Below, in pieces: positions 1 to 9,255 of a stretch of DNA of 64,000 nucleotides. The first letter of the stretch is position 1, and the number at the start of each line of letters is the position of its first letter. The notes under the pieces are model-generated. The model did no database searches. It was not told where the DNA came from and saw nothing but the letters and a program-made list of their open reading frames with translations. Source of the DNA: an uncultured Fluviicola sp. (GTDB lineage: Bacteria > Bacteroidota > Bacteroidia > Flavobacteriales_D > Crocinitomicaceae); NCBI RefSeq assembly GCF_902168135.1, contig NZ_CABHOL010000054.1, positions 140,932-204,931 on the forward strand, written 5' to 3'. The translations under genes and the position numbers were made by a program.

Positions 1-101
1 TAATTGTAGAGCCTCAGCTTGAAATTATATAAATAATTAACAACTTAAGGCAACCCTTTATGAAAACTACAGTCAATACATTGAACTAGAACTCTATAAC
101 T

Positions 102-3100
102 ATGAAAAGAACTACTACTTTCAGATCAATCTGCAGTTTACTGCTGTTATTGTTCACTTTGGGGTTTTCAACAGTATCCATTGCTCAATTTCCGGGATGT
201 CCGGCAATCAATGCTGGTCCTGATCAAACACTTCCTTGTTCTACACCATGTACGAACTTAACTGCAACTCCATTTGCTACGGGTGCAACAACAACCTATT
301 CGGTAAGTTCCATTCCTCATACACCGCCAATTGCTTATAATCAAGCGGGGGGAACAGCTGTTTCGGTTGGAACGGATGACGTTTGGTCAAACCCGATTTC
401 TTTACCGTTTAACTTTTGTTACTATGGAACGAACTATACGACAATTAATGTTGGTTCGAATGGTACCATTCAATTCGGTGGAGGTACGGCAGGAGGATCC
501 TTTAACCCTTGGTCATTTACTGCAAGCTGCCCAAGTACAGCTTTAAGTGCCGCCGGTGATGTTTTTGGAGTTTACCATGATATCGATCCATCATATGGAG
601 GAACTGTGAAATGGTACTTATTAGGAACAGCTCCATGTCGAATTTTTGCGGTAGCTTTTAATAATCTTCCTCATTTCTCAGGCAGTTGTAATACCAGCCA
701 GTTTTCAACAACGATGATGGTATTGTATGAAACTACGAATGTGATCGATATTTATGTTCAGGAGAAAGATATTTGTACTGGCTGGAATGGTGGTCGGGCA
801 ATTATTGGTATTCAAAACCCTGCAGGTACTGCGGGAATTGCTGCGCCAGGTAGAAATGCAGGTGCAAACTGGACCGTGTCAACTCCTGAAGGATGGAGAT
901 TTACCCCTACAGGGACACCTAATTACTCGGTGGCCTGGTTCCAGGGGGCAACTCAAATCGGTACAGGAAATACCATCAACGTTTGTCCGACAGGAACAAC
1001 AACTTATACTTCAGTAGTTACTTATAATCGATGTGACGGAACTACTGTTACGGCAAATGATGCTGTAACGGTTAACTTCTCGAATTTAACTCCACCGACT
1101 GTTACACCAACTGCCGAATCATGTGCAAACTATAATAATGGTTCTGTAATTATTAATAACCCGGCCGGTGCCGGGCCTTATACCGTCAATATATCCGGAC
1201 CCGCAACCGGGTCTGTCGTCGAAGCAAATACTGCGGGCGCTACCGCCAATTTTACGAATTTGCCCGATGGAAATTATAGTTATACAGTCACCGGTGCAAA
1301 TGGCTGTACAGCCAGTGGAACGTTTACGATTGCACCTGGACCCGTTTGTTGTAGTGTTACAGCTGCAGGATCCAACGTTGCCTGTAACGGAGCAACCACC
1401 GGTTCAGCCACCGCTACACCAACAGGTTTAGCACCGTTTAGTTATTCCTGGACAGGCGGGCAAACTTCCCAAACGGCATCCAGCCTTGGGGCCGGTTCTT
1501 ATACAGTTACGATGACCGACAACTCGGGCTGTGTTGCCACAGCAAACGTTGTGATTACCCAGCCTGCTGCTTTAAGCGGTACACTGACACCAGTCAATGT
1601 TACTTGTAACGGTGCCTGCAACGGAACAATCACGGTAGCGGCATCGGGCGGTACACCGCCTTATCAGTACAGCATTAATGGCGGTCCTTTCCAGGCTTCC
1701 AATACCTTTACGGGATTATGTAACGGAACGTATGCAGTGACTATCAGAGATGCGAACAACTGTACGATTCTCCTGAACCAGAATATTACCCAGCCTGCAG
1801 TATTGAACCTAACACAGAGTGCTATTACTCCGGCAACCTGTGGAGCAAATAACGGATCTGTAACGGTTGCACCAACCGGAGGTACAGCACCATATACTTA
1901 TACTATTGATGGAGGAGCCAGCCAGGCAGGTGCTACTTTCAACGGATTGACAGCGGGAACGCATAACGTTGTAGTTACGGACAACAACGGTTGTACCAAG
2001 AACTTATCCATTACGATCACTTCTTCGAACTCACCTGTTGCCTCGATCCAGAGCCAGAACAATGTAAGTTGTTTCGGTGGTGTGAACGGATCTGTGATTA
2101 TCGGTGTTGCAGGAGGTTCATCACCGTTTACTTATTCCTTAAACGGCGGACCAGCCCAGGCCTCAAATACATTTACGAACCTTACAGCAGGTACTTATAC
2201 CGGAACAGTTACGGATGCTAACGGCTGTTCGGGAACGGTTACCATTACCATTACAAGCCCTCCTCAGCTGACTTTTACAACAACAGCTACAGCCGCTTCG
2301 TGTAACGGAGTATGTGACGGGCAAATCCAGATCACAGCATCAGGAGGAACAGCACCTTACCAGTATTCATCCAATAACGGGATTACTTATGCGCTTGCCA
2401 ACCCAATAACAGGTTTGTGTGCAGGAGTTATTAACGTGGTGGTGAAAGATGCCAACGGGTGTTTGACCAACTCGGATGTTACAATCACACAGCCGGCACC
2501 GGTATCAGCAACTTTTGTTAAAACCGATCCGATCTGTAACGGAGCCTGCGATGGTACGATTACCGTCACAGCATCAGGCGGAACACCTTTATACCAATAC
2601 TCATTGAACGGCGGTGCTTTGCAGCCTGGAAATACAATTACAGGAGCGTGCGGAGGAAATAACACGATCCTTATCCAGGATGCCCAAGGATGCCAGTTTA
2701 CTTCGGTACAAAACCTGGTGGATCCTCCGGGATTCGGAATTGATACAACAGTTGTGGTAGAATCCAACTGTGGATTTAACAACGGGGAAATTACAGTAGT
2801 AGCTAACGGAACCAACGGTCCTTTCACTTACTCAATGGACGGCGGTCCTTTCCAGTCGAATGGTACTTGGACCAACCTTTACGGAGGTGCTTATGAGATC
2901 ACAGCAGTCGATGCCCTTGGGTGTTCCGAGTCAGTATTCTTCGGGATCAATGATATTGAGATGCAGGGTATTGTCTTAATCCAGACTGATGCGAACTGTT
3001 TTGGTGTACCGGATGGAACTATCGAGGTAACAAACGTAAGCGGAGCGCTTCCGATTACCTATGAATTAGACAACTCAGGAGCAACACAGTTCAGCGGATT

Positions 3101-6100
3101 CTTCCCGAGCCTTGCATTTGGTTCCCACGTAGTAACAATTTCAGATGCAGGTAACTGTGTTTTTACAATCCCATTCATAACCGATGAACCGGCCGAGATC
3201 CAGTTTGATACCGATCTTACCAATATCAGCTGTAACGGCGGGAACAGCGGAGAAATAGAGTTTATCAATGTAACCGGGGGAACGGGTGCGTACCAATACA
3301 GTATTGATAACGGGGCCACTTTCCAAACAGGAACAACCTTTACAGGACTTGCAGCGGGTACTTATGAATTGGCTGTAACGGATGTGAACGGATGTATGGT
3401 AAATGCAACAGTTACACTTACCCAGGCTCCTGCATTGGCAATGGCAACAACGATCTTTGATCTGGCTTGTTTTAATGACGCATCGGGAGGTATCCAGATC
3501 GGAGCTACCGGAGGAACAGGAGCTTACCAGTACAGTATTGACAATGGGGCGACCTTCTCTCCAATTGAATCATTCTTTAACCTGGATGCAGGAACTTACG
3601 ACTTAATTACCCAGGATGCAGCCGGATGCCAGATTACAGGCACAGCAACGGTAAACGAGCCATCACAGCTGACAGCAACCTATACACCGGCCAATGCGCA
3701 GTGTTTTGATGCTTGTGACGGAGAAATCGTTGTTGCAGCATCAGGCGGGACTGCACCCTATGTCTACAGTCCTGACAACGGGTTGAACTATTATGTATCA
3801 CCGACCCTTCAGGGCTTGTGTGCCGGTAATATAGACCTTCAGGTTAAGGATGACAATGGTTGTTTCATCACCGCAGTTCAGGTTATCGGCCAGCCAAGCC
3901 AGGTTACATTGAATGCAGTACCAACGGATGAGACCTGTGCAGCTTCTAACGGTCAGATCGTGATCACGGGATCAGGCGGAACCGGAGCATATACTTACAG
4001 TATCGACAACGGAGCCACTTACAGCGGAATAGCTACTTATACGGGTTTACCTGCAGGAGCTTACGATGTATTTATCCAGGATGCTAACAACTGTCTGGCA
4101 AGTACATCCGTTTCGATTTCGAACCAGGCATCACCGATTATCATCGGAGCTGCAGTTCAGAATGTGACATGTAACGCGGCATGTGACGGTCAGCTTCAGG
4201 TGACGGTATCCGGCGGAACGGGAGCGATCAGTTATTCAATCGGAACGCCTCAGGCAGGATCGCTGATTACGAATATTTGTGCAGGCACTTACACCTTAAC
4301 GATTACGGATGCAAACGGTTGTACGGATACAGATCCAGTTACGGTAACAGAACCGGCACCACTTACAGCTATCGTTACTCCAACGGCACTGACATGTTTC
4401 AACAACAACACCGGAGAGATTACTTTCAATGCATCCGGCGGAACAGCACCTTACAGTTATAGTACAGATAATGGGGCGTCATTTTCTACCCAGACAAATG
4501 TCCAGTTCCTGAGCGCGGGTACTTACAACACGGTGGTTCAGGATGCAAATGGCTGTTTGGTGAATACGAACATCATAGTAACCGAACCGGCTCAATTAGT
4601 TGTTCAGAATATTGCAACGAATGATGCGAGCTGTTTTGGGGTATGTGATGGGGATGCAACCGCTACAATTGCAGGTGGTACAGCACCATACAACTATTCC
4701 TGGTCGAATGGGGCAACCGGTTCGAACACGACGAATGGGTTATGTGCAGCTTCTTACAGTTTAACAGTTACAGATGATAACTTGTGTACGGCTGTTCAGA
4801 GTTTTAATATCTCGGAGCCACCGTTATTAGTGATTACCAGTACAAGTGCAACTGATGCATTGTGTGATGGAGACTGCAATGGTACAATTACGATTAATTC
4901 AAATCTTGCAACGGGATATAGTGTTGACAACGGAGCGACTTTCCAACCGTCAAATACATTCAATGGCCTTTGTGCAAACACTTATACTATCCAGATCCAG
5001 GATGCGGCAGGATGTACACAATCAGGTACAATTACAGTTGGACAGCCTCAGCCATTGGTTCAGGGAGCTATTCCGGAAGACGGATTACTGATCTGTTACG
5101 ATGGTTACGGTACGTTATCAGGAAGTGCAACAGGTGGAACAGCTCCTTACTACTTTGTATGGAATACAGGTGATACAACTCAATACCTGAATGTGAACTT
5201 AACTGCTCCGGCAACGTTTACATGTACGGTTTATGATCAGAACGGGTGCGTATCGAATGCTCAAAGTGCTGATGTGACTGTAAGACCACCGTTTGTTGCT
5301 TCTGTAACAACTCCAGTATCAGCTTGTCCGGGACAACCGGTTACAATGACTGGTTCCGGAGTAGATGGTTTGCCTGGTTATACCTACGAATGGTTGACAG
5401 AAATAACACATGATACTTTGTCAACCGGGACATCTTATACCTATATTCCGAATGGATCAGAAACGGTATTGATGGTTGCCCATGACGAGTGTTACAGATA
5501 CGATACATTGCCGGTAACAGTTCAGGTTTACGCATTGCCTAGTCCTGAATTCGTGGTAGACCCTGCATCCGGATGTTCTCCGCTTACGACTGGATTTAGC
5601 TTCCCTAACGCAACAGCTGGTTTGGTAACAAGCGCTCAGTGGACTTTCGGTGATGGAGCTACGGGAACAGGTACAACTGTATCACATGAATATATTCCTG
5701 TCGGATGTTACGATGTGAGTGTGCAGATCACTACTGCTGAAGGCTGTGTAACGGATACAACTATGCAGAATGTCGTATGTGTCGTACCTGATCCTATTGC
5801 GGATTTCACCTGGTCACCGGTTCAGCCGACAACCATCAATTCAACGGTTCATTTTTATGATAACTCAGAGAATGCAGCCGCTTATGAATGGGATTTCGGA
5901 GCTTATGGAACTTCAACACTGGAGGACCCAACCGTTAATTACGGAGATATTGAAGCCGGAAGTCAGCAAGTTTGTTTGATGGTTACTTCACCGGAAGGAT
6001 GTAGAAATGAGATTTGTAAACCAATCGTATTTATTGAAGAATTCCTGATATTCGTACCGAATACATTTACTCCGGACGGAGATGAGTTCAACAATATCTT

Positions 6101-6326
6101 CAAACCGGTTATTCCTCCGGGAATGGTTCTGGATGATTATACTTTCAAAGTTTATAACAGATGGGGAGAAGTTATGTTCGAATCACATGACGTAGAATTC
6201 GGATGGGATGGAACCTACCATGAAGTACCGGTAAAAGAAGGGGTTTATACCTGGACAATTGTTGCTAAAGGCGGTGGTGACAAAAAATCCCGCGAGGCCG
6301 AAGGTCATGTCAATATGTTGAGGTAA
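102..6326 (+). CDS. SprB-like giant surface adhesin with T9SS type B (CHU_C) sorting domain
   Basis: The 2074-residue product starts with a Sec signal peptide (about 1-29, ending in SIAQ). A globular N-terminal domain follows (about 30-330, with the motif AIIGIQN and the ending EGWRFTP seen in Bacteroidota surface proteins). About 16-17 SprB-like repeats of 75-80 residues fill roughly 332-1730, each with a Cys near the start, GGTAPYxYS in the middle, AGTYxVTVTDANGC, and ending in a TQPA/TEPA-type turn. Two PKD-like domains (about 1815-1980) lead to a gliding-motility C-terminal domain from about 1984 (FVPNTFTPDG, YNRWGEVMF, GWDGTY). SprB is the mobile gliding adhesin of Flavobacterium; CHU_C domains direct export by the type IX system and retention at the cell surface. 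No SprF/PorP-like partner lies next to the gene, so a role in gliding is inferred; adhesion is safer. Confidence 0.9.
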   Translation: MKRTTTFRSICSLLLLLFTLGFSTVSIAQFPGCPAINAGPDQTLPCSTPCTNLTATPFATGATTTYSVSSIPHTPPIAYNQAGGTAVSVGTDDVWSNPISLPFNFCYYGTNYTTINVGSNGTIQFGGGTAGGSFNPWSFTASCPSTALSAAGDVFGVYHDIDPSYGGTVKWYLLGTAPCRIFAVAFNNLPHFSGSCNTSQFSTTMMVLYETTNVIDIYVQEKDICTGWNGGRAIIGIQNPAGTAGIAAPGRNAGANWTVSTPEGWRFTPTGTPNYSVAWFQGATQIGTGNTINVCPTGTTTYTSVVTYNRCDGTTVTANDAVTVNFSNLTPPTVTPTAESCANYNNGSVIINNPAGAGPYTVNISGPATGSVVEANTAGATANFTNLPDGNYSYTVTGANGCTASGTFTIAPGPVCCSVTAAGSNVACNGATTGSATATPTGLAPFSYSWTGGQTSQTASSLGAGSYTVTMTDNSGCVATANVVITQPAALSGTLTPVNVTCNGACNGTITVAASGGTPPYQYSINGGPFQASNTFTGLCNGTYAVTIRDANNCTILLNQNITQPAVLNLTQSAITPATCGANNGSVTVAPTGGTAPYTYTIDGGASQAGATFNGLTAGTHNVVVTDNNGCTKNLSITITSSNSPVASIQSQNNVSCFGGVNGSVIIGVAGGSSPFTYSLNGGPAQASNTFTNLTAGTYTGTVTDANGCSGTVTITITSPPQLTFTTTATAASCNGVCDGQIQITASGGTAPYQYSSNNGITYALANPITGLCAGVINVVVKDANGCLTNSDVTITQPAPVSATFVKTDPICNGACDGTITVTASGGTPLYQYSLNGGALQPGNTITGACGGNNTILIQDAQGCQFTSVQNLVDPPGFGIDTTVVVESNCGFNNGEITVVANGTNGPFTYSMDGGPFQSNGTWTNLYGGAYEITAVDALGCSESVFFGINDIEMQGIVLIQTDANCFGVPDGTIEVTNVSGALPITYELDNSGATQFSGFFPSLAFGSHVVTISDAGNCVFTIPFITDEPAEIQFDTDLTNISCNGGNSGEIEFINVTGGTGAYQYSIDNGATFQTGTTFTGLAAGTYELAVTDVNGCMVNATVTLTQAPALAMATTIFDLACFNDASGGIQIGATGGTGAYQYSIDNGATFSPIESFFNLDAGTYDLITQDAAGCQITGTATVNEPSQLTATYTPANAQCFDACDGEIVVAASGGTAPYVYSPDNGLNYYVSPTLQGLCAGNIDLQVKDDNGCFITAVQVIGQPSQVTLNAVPTDETCAASNGQIVITGSGGTGAYTYSIDNGATYSGIATYTGLPAGAYDVFIQDANNCLASTSVSISNQASPIIIGAAVQNVTCNAACDGQLQVTVSGGTGAISYSIGTPQAGSLITNICAGTYTLTITDANGCTDTDPVTVTEPAPLTAIVTPTALTCFNNNTGEITFNASGGTAPYSYSTDNGASFSTQTNVQFLSAGTYNTVVQDANGCLVNTNIIVTEPAQLVVQNIATNDASCFGVCDGDATATIAGGTAPYNYSWSNGATGSNTTNGLCAASYSLTVTDDNLCTAVQSFNISEPPLLVITSTSATDALCDGDCNGTITINSNLATGYSVDNGATFQPSNTFNGLCANTYTIQIQDAAGCTQSGTITVGQPQPLVQGAIPEDGLLICYDGYGTLSGSATGGTAPYYFVWNTGDTTQYLNVNLTAPATFTCTVYDQNGCVSNAQSADVTVRPPFVASVTTPVSACPGQPVTMTGSGVDGLPGYTYEWLTEITHDTLSTGTSYTYIPNGSETVLMVAHDECYRYDTLPVTVQVYALPSPEFVVDPASGCSPLTTGFSFPNATAGLVTSAQWTFGDGATGTGTTVSHEYIPVGCYDVSVQITTAEGCVTDTTMQNVVCVVPDPIADFTWSPVQPTTINSTVHFYDNSENAAAYEWDFGAYGTSTLEDPTVNYGDIEAGSQQVCLMVTSPEGCRNEICKPIVFIEEFLIFVPNTFTPDGDEFNNIFKPVIPPGMVLDDYTFKVYNRWGEVMFESHDVEFGWDGTYHEVPVKEGVYTWTIVAKGGGDKKSREAEGHVNMLR
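1095..5290 (+). repeat. Tandem SprB-type coding repeats, about 16-17 units of about 230 bases
   Basis: Within the adhesin gene the pattern Cys-x-GxxxG, GGTAPYxYS, AGTYxxxxxDANGC recurs every 75-80 codons. The units have diverged at the nucleotide level, so this looks like an old protein-repeat array and not a recent tandem expansion. Units 10-15 share the wording YSIDNGAT and are the most alike. The last two units before the PKD domains are degenerate. Confidence 0.8.
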
Positions 6327-6348
6327 GTTCTGGCTAAGAAATAATAAA

Positions 6349-6386
6349 AACCAATAGAGGCGCGATTAATCGCGCCTCTATTGGTT
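6349..6386. terminator. Perfect 38-base palindrome between convergent genes
   Basis: The two 19-base arms are exact reverse complements (AACCAATAGAGGCGCGATT on the left). The element lies between the adhesin stop and the stop of the DinB-like gene, so it can form a hairpin in either transcript and probably acts as a bidirectional terminator. Its GC-rich core (GGCGCGAT) resembles the palindromes at 48710 and 50071. Confidence 0.7.
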
Positions 6387-6418
6387 CAATAGCATTGGTT
6401 AATCCAACATCTTGAGAG

Positions 6419-6922
6419 TTATGACTGGAATTCAGGGTAGTCAGCTGTCGGTCCGTAACTCTGAGGTACAGGAATGTTCAGCATCCTGTAATTGACACCC
6501 AATTGCGCCCGGTGATGTATAGTTTGATTATGAGCCACTCGCACGATTTCTTCTTTTGTACTATCCGAATAAATCTGATCTCCATTTCGAAGAACCCATC
6601 TTTCATCAAATACAGAATCATTGGCATTCTCCAGAGCATTCATCCCTTTTGACACGCACTCATTGAAGTAAGTCATTGCTTCTTCAACCGAATTCAATTG
6701 CTTGGGATTGTAAGGAGTTTTTTCAAAATCCAATTCATCGGTTGTTACCGCCATTTCTGCCCAAAGAGGCAGATCGATAACATGTAAGAGGATATCACCG
6801 ATTTTCATGCTCTTTTCATGTACCTGGTAATCTTTTTTGTCAAAAGGGAATGCCTCAATGAATTTTCGGGTAGTTGCTGCTTCAGCAGCTAATTGCGCTT
6901 GTAATTGCTTTTTTCTTGTCAT
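6419..6922 (-). CDS. DinB-family putative metal-dependent protein
   Basis: The 167-residue product has the length and helical pattern of the DinB/YfiT four-helix-bundle superfamily. His residues occur where metal ligands are expected: one in the first third (ILLHVIDLP) and a pair near the C-terminus (NQTIHHRAQL), followed by the typical tail NIPVPQSYGPTADY. Members of this family are often metal-dependent thiol transferases or are of unknown function, and no substrate can be read from the sequence. It lies 142 bases downstream of a WYL regulator on the same strand, a pairing that suggests possible stress control. It ends facing the adhesin gene across a perfect palindrome. Confidence 0.75.
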   Translation of the reverse strand: MTRKKQLQAQLAAEAATTRKFIEAFPFDKKDYQVHEKSMKIGDILLHVIDLPLWAEMAVTTDELDFEKTPYNPKQLNSVEEAMTYFNECVSKGMNALENANDSVFDERWVLRNGDQIYSDSTKEEIVRVAHNQTIHHRAQLGVNYRMLNIPVPQSYGPTADYPEFQS

Positions 6923-7064
6923 GATTTCTAATTTTTATACAAAGAAAAGGCAGGCCACTGACAACCCTATGGCAGTCTGTTTTTCAATTCAAAATAAAAA
7001 TGCAAAAGATTAAATAATGTTCAAATTGAACGTTTAAACTCTTTGAACTTTTTCAACCCTTGAA

Positions 7065-7748
7065 CTAATAGTTCACCGGAAGTTTATAAGCGCTGAGAGG
7101 AATATGATCACTTACTTCAAAAGGAGATGTGGTTTTGCGGAGTGCTTTTATGCGTTCAACTTTGAAATCCCGGTAATCCTTACGCAATTGACAATAGCCT
7201 ATCAAATGCCATGAAAAAGCATAGAAAACCAAGCCGATCGGTTCAATAGTCCTTTCCAGCCGTTCATCTTTTAAACTCTGATAAGTGATTTTAATTTGGG
7301 TTTGTTCGGTTATTGCATGCTGGATTTGTGCCAGGTATTCAAATTCGAAAGTAAGCCTCTCCGGAAGCTGTAATTTAATACTTTCATCCAGTATAGCTAT
7401 TTTTTCTTTATCAACTTGCTTTAGAACTGACCGGATCTTTGTAATTGCATTGTCGAATGTTGCCTGTATCGATCGGTCTCCGAAGCCTCCAATCAAAGAT
7501 TGGGACAATAATAATGCATTAGCTTCTTCCAGTGTAAATGAAACCGGTGGAGTAAAGTAACCCGGTATGATGAAATAACCTTTGTTCGGCTCGAAGCTAA
7601 CCGGAATTCCAGCTTCACCAATCGCTTTGATATCTCTGTAAACGGTACGCACACTAATCTCGAATTTCTCAGAAATGCGTTCGGCGCTGACAAACTTACG
7701 GGATTGAAGCAGGGTAACGATGCCAAATAAACGGTCTACGCGATTCAT
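7065..7748 (-). CDS. WYL-domain transcriptional regulator (YafY type)
   Basis: This 227-residue protein has an N-terminal winged helix-turn-helix of the DeoR/HTH_11 type (about 1-60, with VSAERISEKFEISVRTVYRD as recognition region). A linker follows, then a WYL-type ligand-sensing domain (about 130-215). Here the usual W-Y-L core reads FYAFSWHLIGYCQLR and is followed by DFKVERIKAL. YafY-family regulators respond to small ligands or nucleic acids and control stress or catabolic genes. Its ATG overlaps the stop of the upstream FAD oxidase by four bases (ATGA), so the two are co-transcribed and translationally coupled. It may regulate that oxidase or the DinB-like gene behind it. Confidence 0.85.
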   Translation of the reverse strand: MNRVDRLFGIVTLLQSRKFVSAERISEKFEISVRTVYRDIKAIGEAGIPVSFEPNKGYFIIPGYFTPPVSFTLEEANALLLSQSLIGGFGDRSIQATFDNAITKIRSVLKQVDKEKIAILDESIKLQLPERLTFEFEYLAQIQHAITEQTQIKITYQSLKDERLERTIEPIGLVFYAFSWHLIGYCQLRKDYRDFKVERIKALRKTTSPFEVSDHIPLSAYKLPVNY

Positions 7749-9151
7749 CTCTTTGCTGGTATTACTTTTCCGGGGTTCAATAAATTCTTCGGATCAAAGA
7801 CTTGTTTGATCGAGCGCATCAGGTCAAGCCCGATTTCACTGAAAGCCAAATCCATATATGGAGTCTGCACCAAACCGATCCCGTGTTCCCCGGAAATGGT
7901 ACCGCCCAAACGGACTACTTCTGCGAATAGTTCGCGTATAGCATGAGGAAGCTGATTGTTCCAGGTGTCATCATCCAGGTTATCTTTGATAATGTTTACA
8001 TGCAGATTTCCGTCTCCGGCATGCCCATAACAAACCGATTTGAAACCGTATTTCTGCTCCAGTTCTTTGACTTTCTTAAGCAGCTTCGGTAATTCATTTC
8101 TTGGGACCACTGTATCTTCCTCTTTATAAATGGAATGCGTTTTTACAGATTCTCCGATCTTTCTTCTCAAGCGCCAGAGACTTTCTTTTTGAGCCTCCGT
8201 TTCCGCAAAAAGTATTTCATCAATGTCGAACTGCTCTACAAGCTCCATGATCTTTTCACATTCCTGCATTAAAACTTCTAAATTGAATCCGTCTAATTCG
8301 ATCAGTAAATGTGCATCCTGGTCATCCTTGAGTAAATTTGGGGCATCATCTACATACGGACTTGTAAATAAGATGGCATCCCGGTCCATGTATTCCAATC
8401 CGCTTGGAATGATTCCGGCCATGAAAATCTTACCGACTGCTTCACATGCCTCAATACCACTTCTGAAAGGAATCAGTAACAGCAAATCATGCGTAGGATG
8501 AGGGATTAAGCGGAGAACGATCTTCGTCACAACTGCCAGCGTTCCTTCACTTCCGATGATCAGCTGGGTCAGGTTATAACCGGTTGCATTCTTAATGACA
8601 TTTGCCCCGGTCCAAAGAATATCACCGTTCGGGAGAACAACTTCCAGGTTCAGTACCCAATCTTTGGTGACCCCGTATTTGACCGCTTTGGGTCCGCCGG
8701 AATTCTCAGCAATATTACCACCAATAAAACAAGAACCTTTGGAAGCGGGGTCGGGAGGATAGAACAAACCAACGGCCTTTACTGCATTTTGAAGCTCCTC
8801 GGTTACAACTCCCGGTTCGGTGGTCACCTGGTGGTTTTTCTGATCGATTTGAACGATCTTGTTCATGCGTTCCAGGCTCAAAAGAACTCCGCCGAGGTTT
8901 GCCAGCGCACCGCCGCTTAGACCGGTTCGCGCCCCTGAAGGTGTTACAATCAGCTCATTATCATAACAGTACTTCATGATGGCAGAAACTTCTTCCGTGG
9001 TTTCGGGTTTTACAACAACAGCAGGGTAGAACACAAAATCCTCCGTGTGGTCCGAGGCATATTTTGGATCAATGCCTGTTCCCGTTTGAACACGGTCTTT
9101 CAGCAAGTTTTTAAAAAAATGGATGTGTTTTTCTTCTAAACCTTCTGTCAT
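7745..9151 (-). CDS. FAD-linked oxidase, GlcD/D-lactate dehydrogenase type
   Basis: The ATG at 9151 gives a 468-residue protein starting MTEGLEEKHIHFF. An upstream in-frame start at 9217 would add 22 residues that do not look like family sequence. An FAD-binding type 4 (PCMH) domain occupies about residues 35-220 (PSGARTGLSGGAL, PPDPASKGSCFIGGNIAEN). The FAD-oxidase C-terminal domain follows, with CYGHAGDGNLHVN and SGEHGIG, the metal/substrate loop of glycolate and D-lactate oxidases. It probably oxidises a 2-hydroxyacid such as D-lactate, D-2-hydroxyglutarate or glycolate; no separate GlcE/GlcF subunits are adjacent. It overlaps the WYL regulator by four bases. Confidence 0.88.
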   Translation of the reverse strand: MTEGLEEKHIHFFKNLLKDRVQTGTGIDPKYASDHTEDFVFYPAVVVKPETTEEVSAIMKYCYDNELIVTPSGARTGLSGGALANLGGVLLSLERMNKIVQIDQKNHQVTTEPGVVTEELQNAVKAVGLFYPPDPASKGSCFIGGNIAENSGGPKAVKYGVTKDWVLNLEVVLPNGDILWTGANVIKNATGYNLTQLIIGSEGTLAVVTKIVLRLIPHPTHDLLLLIPFRSGIEACEAVGKIFMAGIIPSGLEYMDRDAILFTSPYVDDAPNLLKDDQDAHLLIELDGFNLEVLMQECEKIMELVEQFDIDEILFAETEAQKESLWRLRRKIGESVKTHSIYKEEDTVVPRNELPKLLKKVKELEQKYGFKSVCYGHAGDGNLHVNIIKDNLDDDTWNNQLPHAIRELFAEVVRLGGTISGEHGIGLVQTPYMDLAFSEIGLDLMRSIKQVFDPKNLLNPGKVIPAKR

Positions 9152-9255
9152 TGTGCGGATTTTCAGTAAAAGTAGCGAATGTTTATGAAACTTATAAAAA
9201 CAGAACCGCCCCGACATTTATCGTCGGGGCGGACTGAAAAACAAAAGATTAATTT

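Noticed and set aside
3..32. Codons reading IVEPQLEII followed by a stop, possibly the end of an upstream gene
   Set aside because: Nine codons at the window edge are too few to show coding; only the sequence to the left could decide.
1095..5290. Tandem array as a recent nucleotide repeat or CRISPR-like array
   Set aside because: The periodicity is in the protein; the nucleotide units are diverged and there are no constant repeats with variable spacers.
9152..9217. Upstream start of the FAD oxidase gene
   Set aside because: The added 22 residues do not fit the family, and the ATG at 9151 gives a normal N-terminus.
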